Of a stretch of DNA of 20,434 bases, positions 6,997 through 13,807 are shown piece after piece. Positions within the stretch are counted from its first letter, which is position 1; each line of letters opens with the position of its first letter. The position numbers and the translations under genes were made by a program. Below the pieces are notes generated by a model, which saw only the letters and a program-made list of their open reading frames with translations, had not been told where the DNA came from and made no database searches. This DNA is from a virus. The DNA lies in the IMG/VR virus record IMGVR_UViG_3300021083_000093, positions 1-20,434 of that record; one strand, given 5' to 3'.

Positions 6997-7506
6997 TCAG
7001 AATGCTCCTGTCCCAAAGGCGCTTGCCCCGAACACGAATCCCGAGGCTCGACTGGGCGCCGCTGTTGCCGCGGCGCCGACCGTCACCGTCGTGCTCTGCA
7101 CGGTGTTGCCGATCACGATCTGCGGTGCCGTCCCGGCCAGCTTCAGGACCCAGCTCACCGTGACATCGAGGGCACCCGGACTTGCTGCACTGACGGTGCT
7201 GGTCACAGACTTCACCGTGATCCGGGGTTCCCAGGTCGCCAGCGCGTTCGTCACCGTCCCGGCGATCGCCGACTGCGCGGCCTGGATTGGCTGGTCGAGG
7301 TACTGGGTGATGTCGCAGCCGAACGTCGGTCGGAACGGGTCCTCGCCGGGGATGGTGGTGAGGATGATGGCGATGCACTGGTTGACGTCATCGAGCGCCT
7401 GGACGATCGAGCCGATCCCGGAGCCGGTCCCGCCGCCAGCCGTGGCGTCGAGTTCCAGCGACCAGTCGGCCGAGGTCACGTCGGCCAGGGTGGCGGTACC
7501 GGACAT
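6997..7506 (-). CDS. W: Baseplate wedge protein W (T4 gp25-like family)
   Basis: The product has 169 residues. I chose the ATG at 7506 because AGGGG lies 6 bases before it. A GTG at 7509 is the alternative. Residues 28-60 (IGSIVQALDDVNQCIAIILTTIPGEDPFRPTFGCDITQYLDQP) carry the conserved gp25/gpW core. It holds a helix, the L-T-x-x-G-E-x-P-F-R-P-x-F-G-C signature, and then a helix near NALATWEPRI and the strands TVKSVT...LDVTVSWVL. It joins gpJ and gpI in the wedge that triggers sheath contraction. The C-terminus (about 125-169) is a low-complexity extension beyond the usual length. It lies directly downstream of gpV, as in P2. Confidence 0.88.
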   Translation of the reverse strand: MSGTATLADVTSADWSLELDATAGGGTGSGIGSIVQALDDVNQCIAIILTTIPGEDPFRPTFGCDITQYLDQPIQAAQSAIAGTVTNALATWEPRITVKSVTSTVSAASPGALDVTVSWVLKLAGTAPQIVIGNTVQSTTVTVGAAATAAPSRASGFVFGASAFGTGAF

Positions 7507-7509
7507 CAC

Positions 7510-8127
7510 TTACCCCTGCGGACCAGAAGTCGTCGCTCCGCCACTCTGAACATCGCCGTGCACGTGCTGGGTGGCGCTGATCCCGATGGCCACCATGTCG
7601 CTGTCGCTGACGATCTGGCCGTGGACCTTGATGGTGCCGTCGCCGTTCAGCTTGATGTAGGAGCCGGCCCTGTCCTGCAGCAGCACGGTGCCATCGCTGG
7701 CCAGTGCAATTTCATTGCCGAGCGGGGTATTGATCGTGGCGCTTCCGCTGGTACCAAGCTGGACCGTGAGGGTGTGGGCCGCGGTGTCGTAGACGATGCT
7801 GGTGCCGTCGCTGTAGTCGGTCCTGTCCTGGGTATTGGTCGCGGCCTCGACTGGTGCGTCGACGCTCGACCACAGCTCGCCGTCGATGCTGCCGTTCTCG
7901 TCGTGCTCGTCGAGCGAGCACTTCACCTGCGCGCCGATCTCCGGTATGTGCCAGTGCTTCGTGCCCTGGGTGCCACGGGTCAGGACCTGGAGCCACCCGC
8001 TCTCGATGTTGTCGCGATCCGGGAACCGGACGCGCACGAATCCTTTGTACTGGGCCGTCCCGAGCGCGCTCACGATGCCGCTTCGGAACGTGACGTTCCG
8101 CGATTGTGCCCAGTATTTATCTGCCAT
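7510..8127 (-). CDS. V: Baseplate spike protein V (membrane-piercing tip)
   Basis: The product has 205 residues, close to P2 gpV (211). Residues 10-95 form the OB-fold part: IVSALGTAQYKGFVRVRFPD, WLQVLTRGTQGTKHWHIPEIG, and DEHDENGSIDGELWS. A beta-helical stalk follows with repeated strands (TLTVQLGTSGSATINTPLGN, then GTVLLQDRAGSYIKLNGDGT). The end has HVHGDVQSGG, with the H-x-H pair at 188-190. In P2 this motif binds an iron ion at the spike apex. The trimer is expected to puncture the outer membrane when the sheath contracts. It starts 3 bases after the gpD stop. The call is secure. Confidence 0.92.
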   Translation of the reverse strand: MADKYWAQSRNVTFRSGIVSALGTAQYKGFVRVRFPDRDNIESGWLQVLTRGTQGTKHWHIPEIGAQVKCSLDEHDENGSIDGELWSSVDAPVEAATNTQDRTDYSDGTSIVYDTAAHTLTVQLGTSGSATINTPLGNEIALASDGTVLLQDRAGSYIKLNGDGTIKVHGQIVSDSDMVAIGISATQHVHGDVQSGGATTSGPQG

Positions 8128-8130
8128 CGC

Positions 8131-9216
8131 TCAGGTCCCCGGCGTTACGCCCGGCGAAGATGCGGCCTCGGTAATGTCCGCCCCGACGGTCTGGGCCGCC
8201 GTGCCGGTCACCACGATATGCAGCGACAGCGCCGTGACCCACCCCTGGGTGGCGAGCCGGTGTTTGGCTCGCTCAATCATGTAAGTGCTGCTGTCGTACG
8301 TACCGAAGCCCGAGACGTTCACTGTCATGCCGGCCCGATAAGTCATGGTTCCAGGCAACGAGATCTCGCCCGTGACCTTGCTCGCGTTGTGCTCGTGCAA
8401 GTAGGCTTGCGCGCGCAGTTGCGCCTGCTGGCCGTTCTCGACCCGCTCCACCGTCTTGAGGGTGTCGGCCGTTGGCACGTTGGTGGCGGTCGCGTGGCCG
8501 GTCACCAGCGCCTTGGTCGCGGGATCGAAATAGCTGACCTGCGCGGCCTTGTAGGTCTGCCGGCCGAGCGTCTGGTTCTTGAAGTCGAAGTTGATCACTC
8601 CCGTGCGGGAAATCGTCCCGACCGGCGCCACCGCTTCCAGTGCCGGGTGGCTGTAGAAGACCAGCTTGTTGTCCCGCACATTGAACTCGTAGTTGTGCGT
8701 GCTGGCGAGACGATGCAGGAAGGCAAGATCGGGTTCCAGCGCCTGGGTGACGCGCCCGTAGGGGACATTCGGATCGACGGCATCGCCAACCACCGTGAAG
8801 CCGTGCCGGGCCGCCACCGTGCCGGCGATCTGCAACAGGGTCTGGCCCTCATAGGCGGCACTATTCGGGGTGCGGAGCGCCTGCGTGAGGCCGGCCTGGA
8901 TAGCTTTGATGTGGAACTGGTCGGGCGGCCCCTTGAGGCCAAACTCATCGATCTGGAACGTCCCGACAGACTTCAGGGCGCTGCCGGCGTAACCGAGCGA
9001 GAGGTCGATCGTATCCGTGATGGTGGGCGGATTGGCCTGCATCTGCTGCAGGGCATCGGTCAGCACGATCTCGATCGAGTTGGCCTGCTTGCCGACGGCC
9101 TCCTCGTAGGTGATCTCGCTCAGGAAGGTGGCGAGCCGGCGCGTGATGTCGGTTCCGTTGTACAGCACGCGCCAGTCCGGCACCGGCAGCGCGAGGGATA
9201 TCCCGGCGCCGCTCAT
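8131..9216 (-). CDS. D: Baseplate hub protein D (phage late control D family)
   Basis: The product has 361 residues (P2 gpD is 387). It starts with PVPDWRVLYNGTDITRRLATFLSEITY, the characteristic opening of gpD, then DTIDLSLGYAGSALKSVGTF. Residues 120-200 hold the hub core with LLQIAGTVAARHGFTV, RVTQALEPDLAFLHRLASTH and YEFNVRDNKLVFY. The C-terminal part has AQAYLHEHNASKVTGEISL and the GMTVNVSGFGTYDSSTYMIE strand set. It forms the trimeric hub that binds the spike gpV and the tube (T4 gp27-like). It lies between the gpU/gpX block and gpV. The call is secure. Confidence 0.92.
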   Translation of the reverse strand: MSGAGISLALPVPDWRVLYNGTDITRRLATFLSEITYEEAVGKQANSIEIVLTDALQQMQANPPTITDTIDLSLGYAGSALKSVGTFQIDEFGLKGPPDQFHIKAIQAGLTQALRTPNSAAYEGQTLLQIAGTVAARHGFTVVGDAVDPNVPYGRVTQALEPDLAFLHRLASTHNYEFNVRDNKLVFYSHPALEAVAPVGTISRTGVINFDFKNQTLGRQTYKAAQVSYFDPATKALVTGHATATNVPTADTLKTVERVENGQQAQLRAQAYLHEHNASKVTGEISLPGTMTYRAGMTVNVSGFGTYDSSTYMIERAKHRLATQGWVTALSLHIVVTGTAAQTVGADITEAASSPGVTPGT

Positions 9217-9220
9217 GCGA

Positions 9221-9760
9221 TCAGCCGCCGCTCTGCGCGATGCAGACGTACTGCAGCTTGTTGCCGTTTGCGGACGTCTGGGTCGTCGAGATGGCGGTCG
9301 CCGAGGTCACGTAGCTCTGCGAGGCCAGCGGAGTAGCGATCCAGCTCACCACGCAGTACGGGGCCGCGTTGTAGGGCTGGGCGAAGGTGATGACGCAGCC
9401 GGTCGCGGAAGTTCCCATGGTCACGATCCCGGCGGTGTCGGTGCCGGCGATCGAGGGCGAGGTGCCACAGCTCGACAGGGTCGGGGCCGCGCTCTGGGCC
9501 GAGACCAGGTGGGCCGGGGCGGAGGTCGTGGTGCCGAACGCCTGGCCGGCGAGCGCGGCGGGGCTGGTGACGCCGTTGTTACCGGCAAGCCCGATGCCCA
9601 CCGTGTTGGCGGTGGTCGGCGGGGTCTGGTAGATGACGGCGCGCAGCTGCCCGGTCGCGGGCGACTGTGCCTGCGTCGCCACGGCACCGCCGAGGCAGCC
9701 AATCAGGACCGCGGCGGCGGCGAGTTTCAGCACTGCGGGGAAGCGGAAGCGGAAGCGCAT
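9221..9760 (-). CDS. Exported protein or lipoprotein of unknown function inside the tail operon
   Basis: The start at 9760 is set by AGGAGA six bases upstream and by a clear signal sequence. A longer in-frame extension to 9997 overlaps gpX and is not protein-like. The 179-residue product begins with an unusual R-F-R-F-R-F n-region, followed by a hydrophobic stretch (VLKLAAAAVLIGC). The LIGC at 19-22 fits a lipobox, and an A-T-Q-A site at 28-31 is an alternative for signal peptidase I. The mature part is Ser/Thr/Ala-rich. Its C-terminal 75 residues (TAGIVTMGTSATGC, NAAPYCVVSW, LQYVCIAQ) have paired cysteines in beta-strands, a pattern I have seen in phage-associated exported proteins. It lies between gpX and gpD, where P2 and Mu have no such gene. 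The function is unknown. Confidence 0.6.
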   Translation of the reverse strand: MRFRFRFPAVLKLAAAAVLIGCLGGAVATQAQSPATGQLRAVIYQTPPTTANTVGIGLAGNNGVTSPAALAGQAFGTTTSAPAHLVSAQSAAPTLSSCGTSPSIAGTDTAGIVTMGTSATGCVITFAQPYNAAPYCVVSWIATPLASQSYVTSATAISTTQTSANGNKLQYVCIAQSGG

Positions 9761-9828
9761 CGTGGTCTCCTGGATCTGAGGGGAGGGGGAAGGCGTTTCT
9801 GAAGCTGAGGCGTCGGCGGGCGCGGGGC

Positions 9829-10113
9829 CTAGCCCCAAGGCGTCGTGCTGGCCGGCGCCGCTGGCGGCGGCAGAATTCCGCCCTGGATCACGGTGCCCTG
9901 CGGGATCTGGCAGACGATCGGGACGGCCGGGTTGGCCATCACCAGGACGTTGATCTGCGTCGGATCGCCGTAGAGCTTCCACGCCACGGTGTCCCATCGC
10001 TCATTCAGGCCGGTCGTGTAGACGGCGTTCGGGGCCGCGGGCGCCGGCGTGCCGGATGCTGGCAGCAGCCCGTAGGCGAGGGCGAACTCGGCCGCCGTCA
10101 TGGGTGTGGTCAT
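9829..10113 (-). CDS. X: Tail protein X (LysM-like)
   Basis: The product has 94 residues. The ATG at 10113 overlaps the gpU stop (ATGA), which fixes the start. A longer frame to 10305 lies inside gpU. Residues 31-80 match the gpX/LysM pattern: YTTGLNERWDTVAWKLYGDP, then INVLVMANPA and a Pro/Gly-rich strand with IPQGTVIQGG. P2 gpX is 67 residues. The extra N-terminal 30 are Ala/Pro-rich. It is thought to act in tail assembly or to contact peptidoglycan at the baseplate. The gpU-gpX-gpD order is that of many P2-like phages. Confidence 0.85.
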   Translation of the reverse strand: MTTPMTAAEFALAYGLLPASGTPAPAAPNAVYTTGLNERWDTVAWKLYGDPTQINVLVMANPAVPIVCQIPQGTVIQGGILPPPAAPASTTPWG

Positions 10114-10643
10114 GCCGACCTCGTGGCTGTGGACAGTGGCGCGTCCGCGAAGTCTCCGGCCACCGGGGCCGACGCGGGCGCTGGCGCCTGGAGCGGGGTT
10201 GCACCAGGGCCGGCCGTCGTGGTTCCGAGTGCGTTGGCGTTGGTCTGGACGGTGGGAGCCGAGGCCGGCAGCGTACCGGCCCATTGCAGCAGCGACAGTT
10301 CGCATCGCGCCGCGATCAGGGTGCCGTCATCGGCCCGCCAGACGTCCCGCTGCCGCAGGTTGGTGATCACGTAGTTGCCCTTGTTCTCGACCCCGATCAC
10401 CATGGGCGCGGGCTGATGCAGGGTCCGCTGCTGCTGCAGGTCGGCGATCGCGGACGTGGGATCGCACCACATCTGGTGCAGATAGATGCCAAGCTCGATC
10501 CTGGTCAGGTCATCGAAAATCCACTGCAGAACGGGCGGGCCCTTGATGACGTCGATCTTGGCATAGTGAGACTCGTCCTCAAACGACAGCTTGTCCGGGC
10601 CGCCCAGAACTGTGAACCCGATACCGCCGAATGCGCCGAACAT
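10110..10643 (-). CDS. U: Tail protein U (P2 gpU family)
   Basis: The product has 177 residues. The first 120 residues follow P2 gpU: MFGAFGGIGFTVLGGPDKLS, the SFEDESHYAKIDVIKGPPVLQ region with a K-P-x-L-Q-like block, then LTRIELGIYLHQMWCDPTSA and PMVIGVENKGNYVITNLRQR. The last 55 residues are a low-complexity Ala/Thr/Pro tail not seen in P2 (159 residues). gpU is a tail completion/terminator protein acting after the tape measure sets the length. AGGGGAA lies 7 bases before the ATG, and there are only 18 bases to the tape measure stop. The family call is secure. Confidence 0.88.
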   Translation of the reverse strand: MFGAFGGIGFTVLGGPDKLSFEDESHYAKIDVIKGPPVLQWIFDDLTRIELGIYLHQMWCDPTSAIADLQQQRTLHQPAPMVIGVENKGNYVITNLRQRDVWRADDGTLIAARCELSLLQWAGTLPASAPTVQTNANALGTTTAGPGATPLQAPAPASAPVAGDFADAPLSTATRSA

Positions 10644-10661
10644 CTGCCGGTTCCCCTGCGA

Positions 10662-12770
10662 TCAGTAGGCGGGGCTGAAGCGGCTGTCGCCGAAGTTCAG
10701 CCGCGCATCTTCGTCGGCCGAAGTCGGATTGAGTCTCTGCATCAGGCTCCGGTGCACGTCGGCCACAGCCGCCGCAGCAGCCTGCGGGGCCGTCGCGCCG
10801 GTCACGGTCTGGTTGATCGTGATGTTCGCCGGCGCGCTGACCGAGTTGTTCACCGTGGCAGATACCGGCGCCGGCGAGGCCGCCGGAGTGCCGCCGGCCC
10901 AGGTGGGCAGCACGGACCGCGCCGCGCCGGTGACGGCCCCGACAGCCGAGGACGCGGCCCCGCTCACCGCGCTCTTGACGCTCTTGGCGGCTTCCGAGAT
11001 GGCCTTGACCTTGTTGTCCATCCACTCGGCCGCTTGCCGGACATCTTCGATGACGGGTCTGATCTTGTCCCACGCGGCCTGGAAGACCCCGACCACGGCG
11101 TCCCACATGGTCTTGAAGAAGTCCGAAACGGGTTGCCATGCCCCGACGATCGCCGTCGCGGCTTCAGCGAAGTAGCGCTTGATATCCTGCCAGTGGTCGT
11201 AGACCAGGACCGCGGCATCGACGAGCCAACCGAACGGCCCCGCGATGGCGGCCACGATCGCCATATGGTTCCTGATCCAGTCCACGGCCTCGGAGAAGTA
11301 CCGCTTGATGTCCTCCCAGTGGTTGTAGATCGCGATCGCGGCCTCGCTGATGCCGCCGGTCATGATCGCGAGCGCGGTCCTGATCCCCTCGATGTGCTCC
11401 CGGCACCAGGCCACGCCTTCCGCGAACCATTGCTTGATCTTGTCCCAATGTTCGTAGATCTCGAAAGCCGCAACCGCGATGGCCGTTACCAGCAACCCGA
11501 TCGGGTTCGCGGTCATCGCGACTTTGACGGCCATCATGCCCGCCTTCACCGCCACGAGGGACGAGTGGACGATGTAGAAGGCGCCCCCGAGCGCGATGGC
11601 GCCCGATGCGAGACCCGCGATCGCGGATGCGAACTCGGTGATGTGAGGGTGCTCCTCCGCGAACTGCCGCACTGCCCCGAGCACGTCGGTCAGGCCGTGG
11701 GCGAAGTCGGCGATCGGAGCCAGCAGCGGCGTCCCGAACGCGACCGCCAGGTCCGTCACGGCGTTATGGAGGTTGGCGAGCTGTGCCGCGAGGGTTTCCT
11801 GTTGCTTCGCTGCTTCGGCGGCAGTCGAGCCCGCAGCGTTCGCCAGGTCCTGCGTGCCCTTGGTGATGTCCCCGACATGATCGACCATCAGGGCCAGGAG
11901 CCTGCCGGACGGCCCGAGCTTCTTTTCAAACGCCTCCAGGGCGGCCGGGCCGCGATCGTGCAGATGCTCAATCGTCGTGGTCAGATCGATCGTGCCGTCG
12001 CGGAAGTGATAGAGCGCGAACCCCGCCTCGCGGATTGCCGGGACGCCGTCCTTGCCGGCCTTGAGCATCGCCTCCGCGAGCGTGCCGAAACTCACGCCGG
12101 CGTTGCGCGCGGCACCGGACTTGCTCAACGTCTCGACCGCCGCCAGCGACTGATCGATGTTGAGGCCGAGTTGCTTCGCGGTACCGGCGGTGTTGGCGAG
12201 CTCGCGCGCCATCTGCTGGGCGCCCCCGACGTTGGGCATCGCCTTCACCATCGCGGTGATCTTGTCGGCGACGTCCTGCATCCGTTCGGCGACTGGCTTG
12301 GCCTGGTCGCCCATGGTCTCCATGGCGGGGCCAAGGATCTTGGAAGCTCCCTCGGCCGAGGTGCCGATCACGTTGGCGAACTGCGCCGTCGTGGCCATGG
12401 TCTCTTTCGCGGCGTCGAGCGAGCCCGTGTACTTGGACATCGCGGTCTGGGCGGCCGTGATGTCCTCGGCGCTGCGGGCATAGGTGGTGGAAAGGCTATC
12501 TGCCTGTTCCTGCGCCTCCTTGAGCTGGTCGGCCGTCGCGCCGGTCGCCTGTGCGAGCCGCACCTGCGCCTGCTGCATTTCCTCGGCTGGCCCGATGACG
12601 TGCTCCAGCACCTCGTAGCCGACGAACGCCGCCGCGGCCGCCTTGCCGATCCTGCCGACCGATTCCTTGAATCCCTCGGCATGCTCCTTGATCTCGTTCA
12701 GTGGCCCACTGAACTTGTCCCGGAGTTCGACGAGGAACTGCAGGACGCCGGCATTGCTTTCGTCAGCCAT
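10662..12770 (-). CDS. T: Tail tape measure protein
   Basis: The product has 702 residues and is predominantly helical. Residues 1-60 carry a typical start (VELRDKFSGPLNEIKEHAEG). Residues 60-350 hold the conserved TMP core with AQATGATADQLKEAQEQADS, ANVIGTSAEGASKILGPAM, and LAEAMLKAGKDGVPAIREAG. A hydrophobic helical stretch (378-436) is followed by three tandem units of the type Y-x-H-W-x-x-I-K-x-(W/Y)-F at about 439, 482 and 524. The C-terminus has a low-complexity strand (ANITINQTVTGATAPQAAA). The tape measure sets tail length and threads through the tube. The start codon overlaps the GpE-type frame, and the gene is followed directly by gpU. Confidence 0.93.
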   Translation of the reverse strand: MADESNAGVLQFLVELRDKFSGPLNEIKEHAEGFKESVGRIGKAAAAAFVGYEVLEHVIGPAEEMQQAQVRLAQATGATADQLKEAQEQADSLSTTYARSAEDITAAQTAMSKYTGSLDAAKETMATTAQFANVIGTSAEGASKILGPAMETMGDQAKPVAERMQDVADKITAMVKAMPNVGGAQQMARELANTAGTAKQLGLNIDQSLAAVETLSKSGAARNAGVSFGTLAEAMLKAGKDGVPAIREAGFALYHFRDGTIDLTTTIEHLHDRGPAALEAFEKKLGPSGRLLALMVDHVGDITKGTQDLANAAGSTAAEAAKQQETLAAQLANLHNAVTDLAVAFGTPLLAPIADFAHGLTDVLGAVRQFAEEHPHITEFASAIAGLASGAIALGGAFYIVHSSLVAVKAGMMAVKVAMTANPIGLLVTAIAVAAFEIYEHWDKIKQWFAEGVAWCREHIEGIRTALAIMTGGISEAAIAIYNHWEDIKRYFSEAVDWIRNHMAIVAAIAGPFGWLVDAAVLVYDHWQDIKRYFAEAATAIVGAWQPVSDFFKTMWDAVVGVFQAAWDKIRPVIEDVRQAAEWMDNKVKAISEAAKSVKSAVSGAASSAVGAVTGAARSVLPTWAGGTPAASPAPVSATVNNSVSAPANITINQTVTGATAPQAAAAAVADVHRSLMQRLNPTSADEDARLNFGDSRFSPAY

Positions 12771-12876
12771 GGGGGGTGCCTGGTTTGGCTTCGCAGTCCC
12801 GCAGTGCCTCGGCCCAGAAGAAGATGTCGCCGATCGTCATGCGGCTCAACTCACTGGGCTGGATGTTGGCCCGCAC
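12763..12876 (-). CDS. GpE-type small tail protein (P2 E' equivalent), overlapping the E stop and the T start
   Basis: A GTG at 12876 shares its first base with the E stop (TAGTG) and opens a 37-residue frame ending in TGA at 12763-12765, inside the first codons of the tape measure. The product reads VRANIQPSELSRMTIGDIFF then WAEALRDCEAK. This fits the GpE/E' family, which has a short Pro-x-E-L-x-x-M start and a D-x-x-x-W-A-E-x-A helix. GGGAG lies 4 bases before the GTG. The same frame is open upstream to 12933 in the -1 frame relative to E, so it could instead be reached by ribosomal frameshifting from E. In P2 that makes the E+E' chaperone. Both routes fit the sequence. The family is clear from motif and position. 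Confidence 0.72.
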   Translation of the reverse strand: MRANIQPSELSRMTIGDIFFWAEALRDCEAKPGTPHG

Positions 12877-13202
12877 TAGACTCCCGAGGAGGGCGCGGCT
12901 TGGGGCTCGGGAGCCTCCATGGGGGAGTCGTCTTCATTCAGCTTCTGGAACACCTTGCTGATCCGGGTGATGACTCCAAGCGGCAGGCGCCGGAATGTGT
13001 CGTAGGTCATCTGGACGCCGTCGATCGCGACGCAGCGGGCCGTCAGCGCATAGTACTGCTCAACCGATGAGGCATCGGCAGGGGCGGACTTGAGGGCCTG
13101 GATGCTGTCGTCACCGGTGGCTTGGCGGATCACCGCGACACGGCCGCGCGATAGCGGCACCCTTGTGGTCGGGACCGTGGGATCGGGGACTTCAACCATC
13201 AT
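12876..13202 (-). CDS. E: Tail assembly chaperone E (P2 gpE/Mu gp41-like)
   Basis: The product has 108 residues. AAGGA lies 9 bases before the first of two adjacent ATGs (13202, 13199). The arrangement is that of the phage tail assembly protein family between tube and tape measure. It has a proline-rich start and a strand with PLSRGRVAVIRQATGDDSIQ. A helical segment follows (YYALTARCVAIDG), then TYDTFRRLPLGVITRISKVF and an acidic, proline-rich tail. The final helix-forming block with L-P-x-x-x-I matches the gp41/E layout (T-x-x-x-F-x-x-L). It should keep the tape measure soluble until the tube polymerises around it. The overlap with a GpE-type frame supports the assignment. Confidence 0.82.
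   Translation of the reverse strand: MMVEVPDPTVPTTRVPLSRGRVAVIRQATGDDSIQALKSAPADASSVEQYYALTARCVAIDGVQMTYDTFRRLPLGVITRISKVFQKLNEDDSPMEAPEPQAAPSSGV
12918..12927 (-). promoter_or_regulatory. Candidate -1 ribosomal frameshift site in gene E
   Basis: The minus strand reads CTCCCCCATG at this point. The -1 frame relative to E has a TGA at 12936-12934 and is then open through the whole GpE-type frame, so a shift must occur between there and the E stop (12878-12876). A proline tRNA on CCC could re-pair with CCC one base back, giving a fusion of about 146 residues. It is not a perfect X-XXY-YYZ heptamer, and TCGGGA near the stop is an alternative. The assignment is tentative. Confidence 0.35.
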
Positions 13203-13226
13203 GGCGGAGTTTCCTTGTGTTGCTGA

Positions 13227-13751
13227 TCAGGCGCCGAGGTTCGCGCGATACTGTGCGAGCTGATCGACGCCATTGACGACGTATTGATTCGAGAGCGAGT
13301 CGAAGAGCAGGATCTGCTGGCCGGCGAGCGAGTAGTCGATGTGGTAGACCGACGCGACGCTGCTGTACTCGGCGTTGGCCTGCGCCTTGAGGTCGATCGG
13401 CCCGGGGTCCTTGAAGATCACGGTCATGTTGCCGGAGACCGGCAGATCCTGGATCAGCCCCGTTGACGCGATGACCTGTGCGTCGGCCATGAACGTGAGG
13501 GCCGTCATGCCATTGGTGTTGTTGATGTTGGTCAGGACATCGGCATCGAATGACGTCCACTTCAGGGTCGTCTCGAGCTTCTCGAACCCGACCGGCACCT
13601 CGATCTGGCCGGCCATGCCGAGCGACTTGTAATCGACCATGACACGCTTTGGCTGTGGGATCTTGAACTCCGCCATTCGGCCGAGCAGGTCTGTACCGTT
13701 CAGCAGCACGTTGCAGTTCCACAGCGTGGTCACAGAAATGAGCTGCGCCAC
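13227..13751 (-). CDS. FII: Major tail tube protein (FII family)
   Basis: The product has 174 residues, near P2 FII (172). It begins with VTTLWNCNVLLNGTDLLGRM and EFKIPQPKRV, and continues with the conserved AGQIEVPVGFEKLETTLKWT segment. Then comes a region with ALTFMADAQVI and VIFKDPGPIDLKAQANAEYS. The C-terminal IDYSLAGQQILLFDSLSNQY and NGVDQLAQYRANLGA are typical of the family. It stacks as hexameric rings to form the inner tube driven through the envelope. It lies directly downstream of the sheath, as in P2 and Mu. The call is secure. Confidence 0.94.
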   Translation of the reverse strand: MAQLISVTTLWNCNVLLNGTDLLGRMAEFKIPQPKRVMVDYKSLGMAGQIEVPVGFEKLETTLKWTSFDADVLTNINNTNGMTALTFMADAQVIASTGLIQDLPVSGNMTVIFKDPGPIDLKAQANAEYSSVASVYHIDYSLAGQQILLFDSLSNQYVVNGVDQLAQYRANLGA

Positions 13752-13807
13752 CGTACTCTCCTATGTCTGGGTTGCGTGGCGCCGGGGTGCCACCGTTCCT
13801 TGGCGCG

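Noticed and set aside
6995-7378. N-terminal extension of the 700-residue exported protein
   Set aside because: The frame stays open upstream to 7378 but overlaps gpW and reads as R/H/P-rich noise. The GTG at 6994 with AGGAG gives a proper signal peptide.
6886-9336. 816-codon plus-strand open frame opposite gpW, gpV and gpD
   Set aside because: It crosses several genes on the other strand that are identified by conserved motifs. The translation shows no recognisable domain.
10056-13070. 1004-codon plus-strand open frame across the tape measure region
   Set aside because: It is antisense to securely identified genes (U, T, E). Its translation is dominated by R/G/D/H-rich stretches with no family pattern. 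In GC-rich DNA, stop codons are rare in the frame opposite real genes.
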